Origin: Streptomyces chartreusis NRRL 3882
GTDB taxonomy: Bacteria; Actinomycetota; Actinomycetes; Streptomycetales; Streptomycetaceae
Direction of reading: 5' to 3'
Assembly (NCBI RefSeq): GCF_900236475.1
Contig: NZ_LT963352.1
Location: 4,820,001-4,884,000, forward strand
DNA: 64,000 nt
Below the pieces are notes generated by a model. The model was given only the letters and a program-made list of their open reading frames with translations. It was not told the origin of the DNA and made no database searches. Positions within the stretch are counted from its first letter, which is position 1. Each line of letters starts with the position of its first letter. Both the position numbers and the translations under genes were made by a program. Below, in pieces: positions 51,186-60,937 of this stretch.

Positions 51186-53009
51186 CTACTGGACGATCGC
51201 GATACGGTCCGCCTTCGGCGGGGCCAGCGGGTTCGCGGCCGACGAGTTGGCCGTCAGGTACTGCTCCAGCGCGGTCAGGTCGTCGGCGCCGACGACGTCG
51301 TTCGTGCCCTGGCCGAGCGTGGGGAAGCCGTCGCCGCCGCCCGCGAGGAAGCTGTTCGTCGCGACGCGGTAGGTGGCCGCCGGGTCGATGGCCTGGCCGT
51401 TCAGCTTGACCGAGTCCGTGACCACGCGGTCGGCGCCGGACTTGGTGAGGTCCAGCGTGTAGGTGAGGCCGGACGACACCTGGAGGACCTTGGGCGCCGC
51501 CGCGTTCGGGCCGGACACCTGCTCCTTGAGCACCTGGATCAGCTGGGCGCCCGTGAAGTCCTGGAGGTTCACCGTGTTGGCGAACGGCTGGACCGTGAAG
51601 CCCTCGGCGTAGGTCACGACACCGTCGCCCTCACCGGCCTTGGCCGTGTAGGTCAGCGGTGCCCTGATGCCGCCGGGGTTCATCAGCGCCAGGTCGGTCT
51701 CCGGGTCGAGCTGCTTGCCGTGGGCGAGCTGGGCGTCGGCGATGAGGTCGCCGAGCGGGGACTCGGTGCCGGTGTTGCCGATGTCGCCGGAGATGTAGCC
51801 GATCGCGCGGTTGCCGATCGGGGCCGCCAGGGTGTTCCACTTGCTGATCAGCTCGGTCATGTCGGGCGCCTTGGGGACGTCCCGGGTGACCACGTGGTTC
51901 GCGGACTTCACGGCCGTACGGGCGATGTCGCCGGTCTTCCGGTCGTACGTCAGCGTGGTGTCGGTGTAGAGGCGGCCGAAGGACGCGGCCGAGGTGACCA
52001 TGCGGGGCTTGCCCGCCGGGTCGTCGATCGTGCACACGTACGCGTTGTGCGTGTGGCCGGTGACGAGCGCGTCCACCTGCGGCGTGACGTTCTTGGCGAT
52101 GTCGACGATCGGGCCGGAGATGCCGTCGCCCGCGCCCGGGGAGTCGCAGTCGTAGTTGTACGACGTCGACGCCGGGAAGCCGCCCTCGTGGATGAGGGCC
52201 ACGATCGACTTCACGCCCTGCTTCTGGAGCACCTTGGCGTACTTGTTGATCGTCTCGACCTCGTCCTTGAAGGCCAGGCCCTTGACGCCCTCGGCGGAGA
52301 CGATGTCCGGGGTGCCCTCCAGGGTCACGCCGATGAAGCCGACCTTGACGCCGTTCTTCTTCCACACCCAGTAGGGCTTGAGGAGCGGCTTCTGCGTCTT
52401 CTCGTCGAGGACGTTGGCGGCCAGGTAGGGGAAGTCGGCGCCCTGGAACTCCTCGTCCGCGTAGCAGCCGTCCTCGGGGTGGCAGCCGCCGTTCTGCAGG
52501 CGGGCCAGCTCCTTGGCGCCCTCGTCGAACTCGTGGTTGCCGACGGAGGTGACGTCGAGGTCGAGCTTGTTCAGCGCCTCGATGGTCGGCTCGTCGTGGA
52601 AGAGCCCGGAGATCAGCGGGGAGGCGCCGACCATGTCGCCGCCGGCCGCGGTGATGGAGTACTTCTCGCCCTCGCGGGCCTGACGCAGATGGGTGGCGAG
52701 GTACTCGACACCGCCCGCGTCGATGGTCTTCGTCGTGCCGTCGTGCTGGCGCTCGGTGACCCGGCCGGAGGAACCGGCGGGCGGCTCCAGGTTGCCGTGC
52801 AGGTCGTTGAAGGACAGCAACTGGACGTCCTGGTAGCGGCCCGGCCAGTGGCCGCCCCCGCCGTGGTTCTCGCCGGCCGACGCCGACCCGGGCACCGTCG
52901 CCGCGGCCAGCGCGCCGACGGTGGCGACACCGGCGGCGAGAGCGACGAGACGGTTCGTACGACGTCTGCGGCGCTCCTGGTGCGCCGGTGCCGGTGAAGT
53001 GGCTGGCAT
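51186..53009 (-). CDS. Secreted 5'-nucleotidase / UshA-like metallophosphoesterase
   Basis: 607 aa with a signal peptide (basic RRRRRTNR, core to about residue 45). The N-terminal metallophosphatase has the two-metal motifs LLSFNDLHGN, GGDMVGASP, TSVGNHEFDEG and VTGHTHNAY. The C-terminal 5'-nucleotidase domain (about 370-600) carries NPGGIRAPL and FANTVNLQDFTGAQL. It releases phosphate from extracellular nucleotides. From memory the S. coelicolor homologue is in the PhoP regulon; a degenerate 11-nt repeat lies in the divergent promoter region (53096-53117). Confidence 0.93.
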   Translation of the reverse strand: MPATSPAPAHQERRRRRTNRLVALAAGVATVGALAAATVPGSASAGENHGGGGHWPGRYQDVQLLSFNDLHGNLEPPAGSSGRVTERQHDGTTKTIDAGGVEYLATHLRQAREGEKYSITAAGGDMVGASPLISGLFHDEPTIEALNKLDLDVTSVGNHEFDEGAKELARLQNGGCHPEDGCYADEEFQGADFPYLAANVLDEKTQKPLLKPYWVWKKNGVKVGFIGVTLEGTPDIVSAEGVKGLAFKDEVETINKYAKVLQKQGVKSIVALIHEGGFPASTSYNYDCDSPGAGDGISGPIVDIAKNVTPQVDALVTGHTHNAYVCTIDDPAGKPRMVTSAASFGRLYTDTTLTYDRKTGDIARTAVKSANHVVTRDVPKAPDMTELISKWNTLAAPIGNRAIGYISGDIGNTGTESPLGDLIADAQLAHGKQLDPETDLALMNPGGIRAPLTYTAKAGEGDGVVTYAEGFTVQPFANTVNLQDFTGAQLIQVLKEQVSGPNAAAPKVLQVSSGLTYTLDLTKSGADRVVTDSVKLNGQAIDPAATYRVATNSFLAGGGDGFPTLGQGTNDVVGADDLTALEQYLTANSSAANPLAPPKADRIAIVQ

Positions 53010-53095
53010 ACGCCCCCCCCTGTGGGTCTGCTGGGACAGTGATGTCGTCCGGCGCAGCCTAGAGTCAACGCGCGTAGCGCGACAGAGCTTTCGTG

Positions 53096-53117
53096 GTTAC
53101 ATCCTGGTTGCTTCTTG
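53096..53117 (+). promoter_or_regulatory. Degenerate PHO-box-like direct repeat
   Basis: Two adjacent 11-nt units, GTTACATCCTG and GTTGCTTCTTG, with the GTT start and spacing of PhoP boxes but weak CACC core. They lie between the divergent 5'-nucleotidase and mshD genes. Tentative. Confidence 0.35.
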
Positions 53118-53155
53118 CCGCCGATTTGCCGGTGGTCCCCCGTACCCTCGTACGC

Positions 53156-54082
53156 ATGACCAGCGATGACACCGCCCGGCCCGGCCGCACCCGCTCGATC
53201 GACACGTATGCCGCCCTCTCCGCGGAGCAGACCGAGGCCGTCCTCGCACTGCTCGCCGAGGCCGCCCGCACCGACGGGCAGCAGGCGGTGTCCGAACAGG
53301 GCCGGTTGCAGTTGCGCGGGGGAGAACGCGCGGGCGTCGCCCATCTGCTGCTCACCGTCGACGGCGAACTCGTCGGGTACGCCCAGCTGGAGGACACCGA
53401 TCCGGTGGAGCCGCCGGCCGCCGAGCTGGTCGTGCACCCCGGGCACCGGGGCCAGGGGCACGGGCGGGCACTGGGCTCCGCGCTGCTGGCCGCGTCCGGC
53501 AAGCGGCTGCGGGTGTGGGCGCACGGCGGCCACTCCGCCGCCCGGCACCTCGCGCAGGTCCTCGGCCTGACGCTGTTCCGCGAACTGCGCCAGATGCGGC
53601 GTCCGTTGGCCGACTTCGACGCGCCCGAGCCGGTCCTCCCCGAGGGCGTCACCGTCCGCACCTTCGTCCCCGGCCGGGACGACGCGGCCTGGCTCGCCGT
53701 CAACGCCGCCGCCTTCGCCCACCACCCCGAGCAGGGCTCACTCACCCAGCGGGACCTCGACGACCGCAAGGCCGAGCCGTGGTTCGATCCCGCGGGGTTC
53801 TTCCTGGCCTTCCGCGGCGACGAGCTCATCGGCTTCCACTGGACCAAGATCCACGCCGGGGAGGGCCTGGGCGAGGTGTACGTCCTCGGCGTCGCCCCCG
53901 GCGCCCAGGGCGGCGGCCTCGGCAAGTCCCTCACGACGATCGGCCTGCGGCACCTGGCGGGCCGGGGGGTGCCGACCGCGATGCTGTACGTCGACGCCGA
54001 CAACACGGCCGCGGTGTCGGTGTACGAGCGGCTGGGGTTCGTCACGCACGAGGTGGATCTGATGTACCGGACGGAGACGTGA
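53156..54082 (+). CDS. mshD: Mycothiol synthase (acetyl-CoA:Cys-GlcN-Ins acetyltransferase)
   Basis: 308 aa with two tandem GNAT domains, the hallmark of MshD. The catalytic C-terminal copy carries VYVLGVAPGAQGGGLGKSLT and LYVDADNTAAVSVYERLGF, plus GFHWTKIH. It performs the last step of mycothiol synthesis. The start at 53156 (MTSDDTARPGR) sits 8 nt after a TACCCT -10-like hexamer (53143-53148), suggesting a leaderless transcript; an upstream in-frame start lies in the promoter. Divergent from the nucleotidase gene. Confidence 0.95.
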   Translation: MTSDDTARPGRTRSIDTYAALSAEQTEAVLALLAEAARTDGQQAVSEQGRLQLRGGERAGVAHLLLTVDGELVGYAQLEDTDPVEPPAAELVVHPGHRGQGHGRALGSALLAASGKRLRVWAHGGHSAARHLAQVLGLTLFRELRQMRRPLADFDAPEPVLPEGVTVRTFVPGRDDAAWLAVNAAAFAHHPEQGSLTQRDLDDRKAEPWFDPAGFFLAFRGDELIGFHWTKIHAGEGLGEVYVLGVAPGAQGGGLGKSLTTIGLRHLAGRGVPTAMLYVDADNTAAVSVYERLGFVTHEVDLMYRTET

Positions 54083-54148
54083 CGACCGGTCCCGGCGGGC
54101 GTCGGCGTCAGCCCACCGTGGTTCCGATGTCTCGATACCGCATCCGTC

Positions 54149-55603
54149 CTATTCGGCGGCGAAGGCCGGACTGTCCGGCGGAGGCGTAGCCGCCCCCGGC
54201 AGCCGCACCGTCGCCACCGTGCCGCCGCCCTCGGCGCGGGACAGCGACACCTCGCCGCCCGCCTGCTGCACCGTGCGCGCCACGATCGACAGGCCGAGGC
54301 CCGAACCGGGCAGCGCTCGCGCGCTCGGGGAGCGCCAGAAGCGGTCGAAGACGTGGGGGAGTTCGTCGGCGGGAATGCCCGGGCCGTGGTCGCGGACCGT
54401 CAGGACGCCCTCGGACAGGCGCACCTCGATCGTGCCGGCCTCCGGGCTGAACTTCACGGCGTTGTCGAGGACGTTGACCACCGCCCGTTCCAGGGCCGAG
54501 GGTTCCGCCCGGACGAACCAGGGCTGGACGTCCGCCGTGATCGTCAGTTCCGGGCCGCGCAGCCGTGCCCGCCGCAGCGCCGAGTCGACGATGTCGTGCC
54601 AGGCGATGATCTGAGTGCGGCCCGAGTGCTGGCCCGTGTCCGGTCGGGACAGCTCCTGCAGGTCGCCGATGAGCGCGGCCAGCTCCGTCATCTGCGCCTT
54701 CACCGAGGCGAGGAGCGCCTTGCGGTCGGCCTCGGGGATGGGGCGGCCCGTCTCCTCGCTGCGGGTGAGCAGCTCGATGTTGGTGCGCAGCGAGGTGAGC
54801 GGCGTGCGGAGTTCGTGGCCGGCGTCCGCGATGAGCTGTTGCTGGAGCTCGCGGGAGCTGGCCAGCGCGGAGGTCATCGAGTTGAACGAGTGGGAGAGCC
54901 GGGCCACCTCGTCCTCGCTGTCCTCGTCCACCGGGATGCGGATGCCCAGGTCTTCCGTGCGGGCCACGTGCTCGACGGCCTCGGTGAGTTTGTCGATGGG
55001 GCGCAGTCCGGCTCGGGCGACCGCCAGTCCGGCGGCTCCGGCGCCCAGGACCCCCACGCCCGAGACCAGCAGCAGGATCAGCGCGAGATCGTTGAGTGTG
55101 CCCTGGGTGTTCTTCAGGGGCAAGGCGAGGATCAGCGCGGCGTTGGGCGCGTCGGGCTGCTCGGACGCCAGCCGCAGGGTCATCACGCGCAGGGCGTTGC
55201 CGTGCTCGTCGGTGCCGTTTCGGACGATGCCGCGCCCGATGGGGGAGTTCTTGATCACGTCCCGGTCGGCCTCGGTGACCTTGACCAGGCCCACGGAGCT
55301 GGAGTGGACGCAGATGTCCCCGTCCGCCTTGACGACCTCGAAGTAGGAGCTGTTCCGGAAGCTGTTGCCGCCCTGCGGGGTCTGCGTGCAGGTGTCCACC
55401 GCCTGCTGGATGGCGATGTTCTGTCCCGGCTTCTGAAGCATCTTCTCCAGGTCTTCGTCCACCTGGTCGTACAGCTTCCCCTGCACGATGAACCAGCACG
55501 TCACGGAGACCGCCGCCACCGCGAACGCCACCGCCGCCGCCACCAGCAGCGCCAGTCGGGACCGGATCGGCAGCGAGCGGAACCGGCGCACCACCTTGTT
55601 CAC
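54149..55603 (-). CDS. Sensor histidine kinase (HAMP-HisKA-HATPase)
   Basis: 484 aa. TM1 (about 17-40), an extracytoplasmic domain with cysteines at 72 and 98 ([17 protein letters not shown]), TM2 (about 172-197), HAMP, HisKA with phospho-acceptor H263 in [14 protein letters not shown], and a HATPase with N-box [16 protein letters not shown] and G1 VRDHGPGIP. Its start overlaps the response-regulator stop by 4 nt. It acts with the adjacent HtrA-like protease locus, suggesting an envelope-stress or secretion-stress signal (inference). Confidence 0.93.
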   Translation of the reverse strand: MNKVVRRFRSLPIRSRLALLVAAAVAFAVAAVSVTCWFIVQGKLYDQVDEDLEKMLQKPGQNIAIQQAVDTCTQTPQGGNSFRNSSYFEVVKADGDICVHSSSVGLVKVTEADRDVIKNSPIGRGIVRNGTDEHGNALRVMTLRLASEQPDAPNAALILALPLKNTQGTLNDLALILLLVSGVGVLGAGAAGLAVARAGLRPIDKLTEAVEHVARTEDLGIRIPVDEDSEDEVARLSHSFNSMTSALASSRELQQQLIADAGHELRTPLTSLRTNIELLTRSEETGRPIPEADRKALLASVKAQMTELAALIGDLQELSRPDTGQHSGRTQIIAWHDIVDSALRRARLRGPELTITADVQPWFVRAEPSALERAVVNVLDNAVKFSPEAGTIEVRLSEGVLTVRDHGPGIPADELPHVFDRFWRSPSARALPGSGLGLSIVARTVQQAGGEVSLSRAEGGGTVATVRLPGAATPPPDSPAFAAE

Positions 55604-56337
55604 TCCGCGCCGCCCTGCCGCAACACGTAGCCCACACCCCGCACCGTGTGCACGAGGCGCGGCTCGCCGCCCGCCTCGGTCTTGCGGCGCAGGTACATCA
55701 CGTACACGTCGAGGGAGTTCGACGACGGCTCGAAGTCGAAGCCCCAGACCGCCTTCAGGATCTGCTCCCGGGTGAGGACCTGGCGCGGGTGCGCCATGAA
55801 CATCTCCAGCAGCGTGAACTCCGTGCGGGTCAGCTCCACCTGGCGGCCGCCGCGCGTGACCTCGCGCGTCGCGAGGTCCATGCGCAGGTCGGCGAAGGCG
55901 AGGACGTCCTCGTCGTCGGGAGAGCCCGCGCCGACGGCCGCCGCGTAGGAGCTGCGGCGGAGCAGCGCGCGGATGCGGGCGAAGAGTTCGTCCAGTTCGA
56001 AGGGCTTGACCAGGTAGTCGTCGGCGCCCGCGTCGAGGCCCGTGACCCGGTCGCCGACCGTGTCACGGGCCGTGAGCATGAGGATCGGGGTCGTGTCGCC
56101 GGTGCCGCGGATGCGGCGCGCCGCCGTCAGGCCGTCCATGCGGGGCATCTGGATGTCCAGGACGACCAGGTCGGGCCGGTACGCCGCCGCCTTCTCCAGC
56201 GCGTCCGCGCCGTCCACGGCGACCTCGGTCTCGTACCCCTCGAAGGCGAGGCTGCGCTGGAGTGCTTCGCGCACCGCCGGCTCGTCGTCGACGATCAGGA
56301 TGCGCTGGGGGTCACGGTCGCCGTCTGCGGGGCTCAT
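55600..56337 (-). CDS. OmpR/PhoB-family response regulator
   Basis: 245 aa. Receiver domain with D61 in [14 protein letters not shown] and acidic pair VDDEP near residue 17. Winged-helix DNA-binding domain from about 145 to 240 ([33 protein letters not shown]-like [12 protein letters not shown]). Cognate of the kinase encoded next. An HtrA-type protease and a 62-aa protein lie immediately upstream in the same orientation and are plausible targets or co-members of the system. Confidence 0.95.
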   Translation of the reverse strand: MSPADGDRDPQRILIVDDEPAVREALQRSLAFEGYETEVAVDGADALEKAAAYRPDLVVLDIQMPRMDGLTAARRIRGTGDTTPILMLTARDTVGDRVTGLDAGADDYLVKPFELDELFARIRALLRRSSYAAAVGAGSPDDEDVLAFADLRMDLATREVTRGGRQVELTRTEFTLLEMFMAHPRQVLTREQILKAVWGFDFEPSSNSLDVYVMYLRRKTEAGGEPRLVHTVRGVGYVLRQGGAE

Positions 56338-56427
56338 GGGTCGGGGTCCTCGGGTGTGGTGTGACGGGGGCGGGGTGTCGCTGACGCTCTCAGCCTCGCA
56401 TGCCGGCGAGGCGGGCCGGGAGCAGGA

Positions 56428-56616
56428 TCAGCCCCGTACCTTGCGGCGCCGGGCGGCGGCCCGGCGTGCGGCGGCCCTGCCGGCGGGCCGGGCCTTGGCC
56501 GACGCCACCTCGGGCGCCCGGCCCGTCGGCGCGTGCAGTGCGTACGCCACCGCCAGGGCCAGCCCGACCCCTGCCGGGTCCCAGCCCGGCTCCTCGTGCG
56601 CGACCTGCTCGATCAT
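56428..56616 (-). CDS. Small protein with highly basic Ala/Arg tail (62 aa)
   Basis: Starts MIEQVAHEEPGWDPAGVGLA with GAGGAG 7 nt upstream, an excellent ribosome site. A short hydrophobic stretch (VGLALAVAYAL) is followed by a tail of Ala/Arg/Lys repeats (GRAAARRAAARRRKVRG). It begins 24 nt after the htrA-like stop and 90 nt before the response regulator, so it is likely in the same transcript. It could bind membrane or nucleic acid; no family recognised. Confidence 0.6.
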   Translation of the reverse strand: MIEQVAHEEPGWDPAGVGLALAVAYALHAPTGRAPEVASAKARPAGRAAARRAAARRRKVRG

Positions 56617-56639
56617 CGCCGTACTCCTCACTCGGGAAC

Positions 56640-57635
56640 TCAGTCCGTGGAACCGGCCCGCAGCTTGGCGAGGTCGGCCTTGACGGTGTTGATCGGGATG
56701 GCGAAGCCCAGGCCGACGCTGCCGGCGTCGGAGGACGAGGAGGCGGCGCCCGTCGGCGAGTACATCGCGGAGTTGATCCCGATGATGTTGCCGTTCATGT
56801 CGATCAGCGCGCCCCCGGAGTTGCCCGGGTTGAGGGACGCGTCGGTCTGGAGCGCCTTGTACGTCGTGGTGTCCGAGCCGGTGTCGCCGTTGAACTGCCG
56901 CCCGCCGAACTCGAACGGCCAGCCGTCGCCCTGCTGGAACTGCTGCTGGCCCTGGTCCTCCTCCGTCGGGACCGTGACGTCACGGTCGAGGGCGGAGATG
57001 ATGCCGCTGGTGACCGTGCCGGACAGGCCCTCGGGGGAGCCGATCGCCACGACCTCGTCGCCGACCTGCACCCCGGAGGAGTCGCCGAGCGTCGCCGCCT
57101 TCAGGCCGGAGGCGTTCTCCAGCTTGATCAGCGCCAGGTCCTTCTTGCTGTCGGTGCCGACGACCTTGGCGGAGTACGACTTGCCGTCGCTGGTCGTCAC
57201 CTTGATCTGCGAGGCGCCGGCGACGACGTGGTTGTTCGTGATGATCTCGCCGCCGCTCGTGATGATCACGCCGGAGCCGGTGGCGGAACCGGCGTTGGAG
57301 TCGGCGCTGATCTCGACGATGCTGGGGCTGACCGCCTTGGCGACCCCGGCGACCGTGCCCTTCTGGGCGGACGGCACCACGTTGGTGCTGGTGGAGCTGG
57401 AGGTGACGGTGTCGTTGCCCGTCAGCTCCTGTATGCCGTAGGCCGTGCCGCCGCCGATCGCCGCGGCGACGATCGCCACGGCGGCGAGCAGGGCGACCGG
57501 GCCACGCTTGCGCTTCTTCGGAGCGGGTGCCGGGGCGTACGCCGGCGGAGGCGGCCACTCGGGGTTCACCGGGGCCTGCTGCTGACCCTCGTAAGGGTTC
57601 TCGTACTCGCCACTGCGGTGGAAGCTCTCGGTCAT
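56640..57635 (-). CDS. Membrane-anchored HtrA-like serine protease lacking a PDZ domain
   Basis: 331 aa. Pro/Gln-rich cytoplasmic N-terminus, one transmembrane helix (about 46-69), Ser/Thr linker, and an S1C trypsin-like domain with H136 (TNNHVV), D166 (KKDLALIKL) and S273 (GNSGGAL). The chain ends after the protease domain, so the usual C-terminal PDZ is missing. A Gln/Gly-rich insertion (228-255) sits in the LA loop region. It probably degrades or guards misfolded exported proteins; the adjacent two-component genes suggest stress control. Confidence 0.92.
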   Translation of the reverse strand: MTESFHRSGEYENPYEGQQQAPVNPEWPPPPAYAPAPAPKKRKRGPVALLAAVAIVAAAIGGGTAYGIQELTGNDTVTSSSTSTNVVPSAQKGTVAGVAKAVSPSIVEISADSNAGSATGSGVIITSGGEIITNNHVVAGASQIKVTTSDGKSYSAKVVGTDSKKDLALIKLENASGLKAATLGDSSGVQVGDEVVAIGSPEGLSGTVTSGIISALDRDVTVPTEEDQGQQQFQQGDGWPFEFGGRQFNGDTGSDTTTYKALQTDASLNPGNSGGALIDMNGNIIGINSAMYSPTGAASSSSDAGSVGLGFAIPINTVKADLAKLRAGSTD

Positions 57636-57728
57636 GTCTCAGAGCTTGGATCCCGACCATGAGAGCTTCCTGAGTGCACCCTGAGAAGCCCGACAGAACC
57701 TCGTATGCCCGATATAAAGGCGCCTCGG

Positions 57729-57750
57729 CCGGGCGCACAAAGGCGCCCGG
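57729..57750 (-). terminator. Hairpin downstream of the lacI-type gene
   Basis: An 8-bp stem (ccgggcgc / gcgcccgg) with a 6-nt loop starting 6 nt after the stop of the regulator gene; CCTTTAT follows shortly on the minus strand. Confidence 0.6.
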
Positions 57751-57756
57751 AAAGGG

Positions 57757-58779
57757 CTAGGCGCAGCCGCAGGAGTGCCGAACCACCAGCCGCGACGGGA
57801 ACACCTTCAGCCGCTCCCGGCGGGCCCCCGCCACGCGCAGCCCGTCGTCGAGGACGAGGTCCACCGCCGCCCGGGCCATGGCCGGACGGTCCGAGGCGAT
57901 CGTCGTCAGGGGCGGGTCCGTCAGTGCCGCTTCCTTGATGTCGTCGAAGCCGGCCACCGCCAGCTCGCCGGGCACGTCGATCCGCAGTTCCCGAGCGGCC
58001 CGCAGCAGGCCGATCGCCTGGTCGTCGGTGGAGCAGAAGATCGCGGGCGGGCGCTCGGGGCCGGAGAGGATCTTCAGGGCTGCCTGGTAGGCGTCGTAGC
58101 GGTTGTAGAGGGCCTCGAAGAGGCGGCCCTCCGTGGAGATCCCCGCCTCGTCCATCGCCCGCCGCCAGCCCTCGACGTGGTCGGAGACCGGGTCGCCGAC
58201 CGCAGGGGTCTCGGCTATGCCGCCCATACAGGCGACGTACTCGTAACCGTGCTCCAGCAGGTGCCGTACGGCGAGCTGGGCGCCGCCCAGGTCGTCCGTG
58301 ACGACGGCGACGTCGTCGATGGCCTCGGGCCGCTCGTGCAGCAGCACGACGCGGGCGTCCCAGGCCTCGATCTCTGCGGCGGCCAGGTCGTTGAGCGCGT
58401 GGCTGACGAGGATCAGGCCCGAGACCCGCATGCCCAGGAAGGCCCGCAGGTAGTGGACCTCACGCTCACCCACGTAGTCCGTGTTGCCGACGAGCACCAT
58501 CTTTCCGCGCTCGGAGGCGGCCTGCTCGACCGCGTGCGCCATCTCCCCGAAGAAGGGCTGGCGCGCGTCCGGGATGATCAGGCCTATGAGGTCCGTACGC
58601 CGGGACGCCATCGCCTGCGCGACCCGGTCGGGCCGGTACCCCAGCTCCTTGATCGCGGCGAGGACACGCTCGCGCGTGGCCGGGGCGACCGGCCGGGGTC
58701 CGTTGTTGATGACATAACTGACCACGGCAGTGGAAGTCCCTGCCAGCCGCGCCACATCATCCCGAGTCACCTTGGCCAC
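57757..58779 (-). CDS. LacI-family transcriptional regulator
   Basis: 340 aa. N-terminal LacI HTH ([20 protein letters not shown]) and hinge, then a periplasmic-binding-like ligand domain ([32 protein letters not shown]). The C-terminus ends HSCGCA, a cysteine-containing tail seen in a subset of actinobacterial LacI proteins. The ligand is probably a sugar, but no transport or catabolic genes are adjacent, so the target is elsewhere or it autoregulates. It precedes glnR on the same strand. Confidence 0.92.
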   Translation of the reverse strand: MAKVTRDDVARLAGTSTAVVSYVINNGPRPVAPATRERVLAAIKELGYRPDRVAQAMASRRTDLIGLIIPDARQPFFGEMAHAVEQAASERGKMVLVGNTDYVGEREVHYLRAFLGMRVSGLILVSHALNDLAAAEIEAWDARVVLLHERPEAIDDVAVVTDDLGGAQLAVRHLLEHGYEYVACMGGIAETPAVGDPVSDHVEGWRRAMDEAGISTEGRLFEALYNRYDAYQAALKILSGPERPPAIFCSTDDQAIGLLRAARELRIDVPGELAVAGFDDIKEAALTDPPLTTIASDRPAMARAAVDLVLDDGLRVAGARRERLKVFPSRLVVRHSCGCA

Positions 58780-58839
58780 GCGCGGAGTCTACGCGGATAT
58801 ACCCGCTCTGGGCAGGGCGTAAAGGAGCTTCCGTACGAT

Positions 58840-59619
58840 TTACGCCTTGCTGTGCGACTCGGCGGCGTCCAGAGCGGCCGACTCGTCCGCGTTGTCCGGC
58901 TTTTCCTTGGCCGCCTTGGCCTTCGCCTCCTCGGCGGCGCGCTCCACCTTCTCCGGCGTGACGAATCGATAACCGACGTTCCGGACGGTGCCGATCAGCG
59001 ACTCGTGCTCGGGGCCGAGCTTGGCGCGCAGCCGCCGTACGTGCACGTCGACCGTGCGCGTACCGCCGAAGTAGTCGTAGCCCCAGACCTCCTGGAGCAG
59101 CTGGGCGCGCGTGAAGACGCGGCCGGGGTGCTGCGCGAGGTACTTCAGGAGCTCGAACTCCTTGAAGGTGAGGTCGAGGACGCGGCCCTTGAGCTTGGCG
59201 GAGTACGTCGCCTCGTCGACCGACAGGTCGCCGTTGCGGATCTCCATCGGGGAGTCGTCGCTGACGATCTGCTGCCGTCCCATGGCCAGCCGCAGCCGCG
59301 CCTCGACCTCCGCGGGCCCGGCGGTGTCGAGCAGGACGTCGTCGATGCCCCAGTCGGCGGTGACGGCGGCGAGACCGCCCTCCGTGACGACGAGGACGAG
59401 CGGGCAGCCGGGCCCGGTCGAGCGCAGCAGCTGGCACAGGCTGCGGACCTGCGGCAGATCGCGGCGGCCGTCGACGAGGATGACGTCGGCGCCGGGGGTG
59501 TCGACGAGGGCGGGGCCCTCCGCCGGGGCCACTCGCACGTTGTGCAGGAGCAGTCCGAGGGCGGGGAGCACCTCCGTCGACGGCTGGAGGGCGTTGGTCA
59601 GGAGCAGCAGAGAACTCAT
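58840..59619 (-). CDS. glnR: Global nitrogen regulator GlnR (orphan OmpR-type)
   Basis: 259 aa. An atypical receiver domain (1-105) retains D50 (VILVDGRRD) but lacks the full acidic pocket, as expected for the phosphorylation-independent GlnR dimer. The winged-helix domain (about 120-225) has the [40 protein letters not shown] and [13 protein letters not shown] blocks. A Lys/Ala/Glu-rich tail follows. Start at 59619 with GAGGAGGAA upstream; longer frames exist but precede the domain. It activates glnA, amt and nir genes under nitrogen limitation. No partner kinase is encoded nearby. Confidence 0.94.
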   Translation of the reverse strand: MSSLLLLTNALQPSTEVLPALGLLLHNVRVAPAEGPALVDTPGADVILVDGRRDLPQVRSLCQLLRSTGPGCPLVLVVTEGGLAAVTADWGIDDVLLDTAGPAEVEARLRLAMGRQQIVSDDSPMEIRNGDLSVDEATYSAKLKGRVLDLTFKEFELLKYLAQHPGRVFTRAQLLQEVWGYDYFGGTRTVDVHVRRLRAKLGPEHESLIGTVRNVGYRFVTPEKVERAAEEAKAKAAKEKPDNADESAALDAAESHSKA

Positions 59620-59791
59620 ACGTCTGGTTCCTCCTCGGTCCCTGCGAGGACGTTTGTTGGCACAGCACAGCTCTGCGATCCCGAAGGCCCCGTACACCTG
59701 CGGTTTCCCGCGTCGTATACAACGCTTCCGAAAGCACAAAAGGACCCGGGGGCTACGCTGCCCGAGTCCTCTGCCCAGCAGAATAGCCCAC

Positions 59792-60643
59792 ATGAGCTCT
59801 GGTCCGGCAGGTCATGTGGCGCGTTCCACCGTTCGTCCGCACTCCGAGACGACCCGGGGAACGCATGTGCGGGCGCAATTGCGGACCTTTCTGCGCACGT
59901 CCGACGGTGTGACCATCGACGCCGTATACGACCCGGGTGCCGTCGTATACGACACCTCTCGGTCGCCTGCCGCTCACCCCGTGTTCGTCGTCGCCCACGG
60001 CTTCACCGGGGCCGTGGACCGGCCGCACGTCCGCCGGGTCGCGCGGGCCTTCGCCCGGTACGGGGCCGTCGTCACGTTCTCCTTCCGGGGCCACGGGGCC
60101 TCCGGCGGGCGGTCGACGGTCGGGGACCGGGAGGTGCTGGACCTGGCGGCGGCGGTGCGGTGGGCCCGGGAGCTCGGGCACGCGCGCGTGGGGACGGTGG
60201 GGTTCTCCATGGGCGGCTCGGTGGTGCTGCGGCACGGGGCGCTGTACCCGCGGCAGACCGACGCGGTGGTGTCGGTGAGCGCGCCGGCCCGGTGGTACTA
60301 CCGGGGGACCGCCCCCATGCGCCGGCTGCACTGGCTGGTGACGCGGCCGGAGGGCCGCGTGGTGAGCCGCTACGGATTCCGTACCCGCATCCACCACCGG
60401 GACTGGGACCCGGTCCCCCTCTCCCCGGTGGAGGCCGTGCCGAGGATCGCGCCCACGCCCCTGCTGATCGTGCACGGCGACGCCGACGGCTACTTCCCCG
60501 TCGACCATCCCCGCATGCTGGCCGCGGCGGCGGCTGACCAGGGCGAACTGTGGCTGGAGCCGGGCATGGGGCATGCCGAGCACGCGGCGAGTGACGAACT
60601 GCTGGGCCGGATCGGGGAGTGGGTGGTGGGCCGGGCGGGCTAG
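59792..60643 (+). CDS. Alpha/beta hydrolase
   Basis: 283 aa. Serine hydrolase fold with oxyanion motif VVAHGFTG, nucleophile elbow GFSMGGS, acid in HGDADGYFP and histidine in GMGHAEHA. There is no clear signal peptide; a 30-residue polar N-terminus precedes the first strand ([19 protein letters not shown]). Divergent from glnR across 172 nt and upstream of the MoaD/ThiS-type gene. Probable esterase, thioesterase or lipase; substrate unknown. Confidence 0.88.
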   Translation: MSSGPAGHVARSTVRPHSETTRGTHVRAQLRTFLRTSDGVTIDAVYDPGAVVYDTSRSPAAHPVFVVAHGFTGAVDRPHVRRVARAFARYGAVVTFSFRGHGASGGRSTVGDREVLDLAAAVRWARELGHARVGTVGFSMGGSVVLRHGALYPRQTDAVVSVSAPARWYYRGTAPMRRLHWLVTRPEGRVVSRYGFRTRIHHRDWDPVPLSPVEAVPRIAPTPLLIVHGDADGYFPVDHPRMLAAAAADQGELWLEPGMGHAEHAASDELLGRIGEWVVGRAG

Positions 60644-60680
60644 CCTGACGGGGTTCACCGACAAGCAATCGAGGAAGCAG

Positions 60681-60935
60681 ATGCCAAAGGTCACGGTGCG
60701 CTACTGGGCCGCCGCCAAGGCCGCGGCCGGGGTGGCCGAGGAGCCGTACGAGGCGGCCACGCTCGCCGAGGCGCTCGACGGGGTGCGTGAGCGGCACCCC
60801 GGCGAACTCGAGCGCGTGCTGCGGCGATGCTCGTTCCTCGTGGACGGTGACCCCGTGGGCACCCGCGGACATGAGACGGTACGGCTGGCCGACGGCGGCA
60901 CGGTCGAGGTGCTCCCGCCGTTCGCAGGAGGGTGA
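60681..60935 (+). CDS. MoaD/ThiS-family sulfur carrier protein
   Basis: 84 aa beginning MPKVTVRYWAAAKAAAGVAE with the beta-grasp fold and a C-terminal double glycine (PPFAGG) for adenylation/thiocarboxylation. GAGGAA lies 4 nt before the ATG. It could donate sulfur for molybdopterin or another sulfur-containing product. The sulfurtransferase CysA encoded 2.5 kb downstream is a possible sulfur source (inference). The stop TGA overlaps a GTG of the next gene's ribosome-site region. Confidence 0.88.
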   Translation: MPKVTVRYWAAAKAAAGVAEEPYEAATLAEALDGVRERHPGELERVLRRCSFLVDGDPVGTRGHETVRLADGGTVEVLPPFAGG

Positions 60936-60937
60936 CC

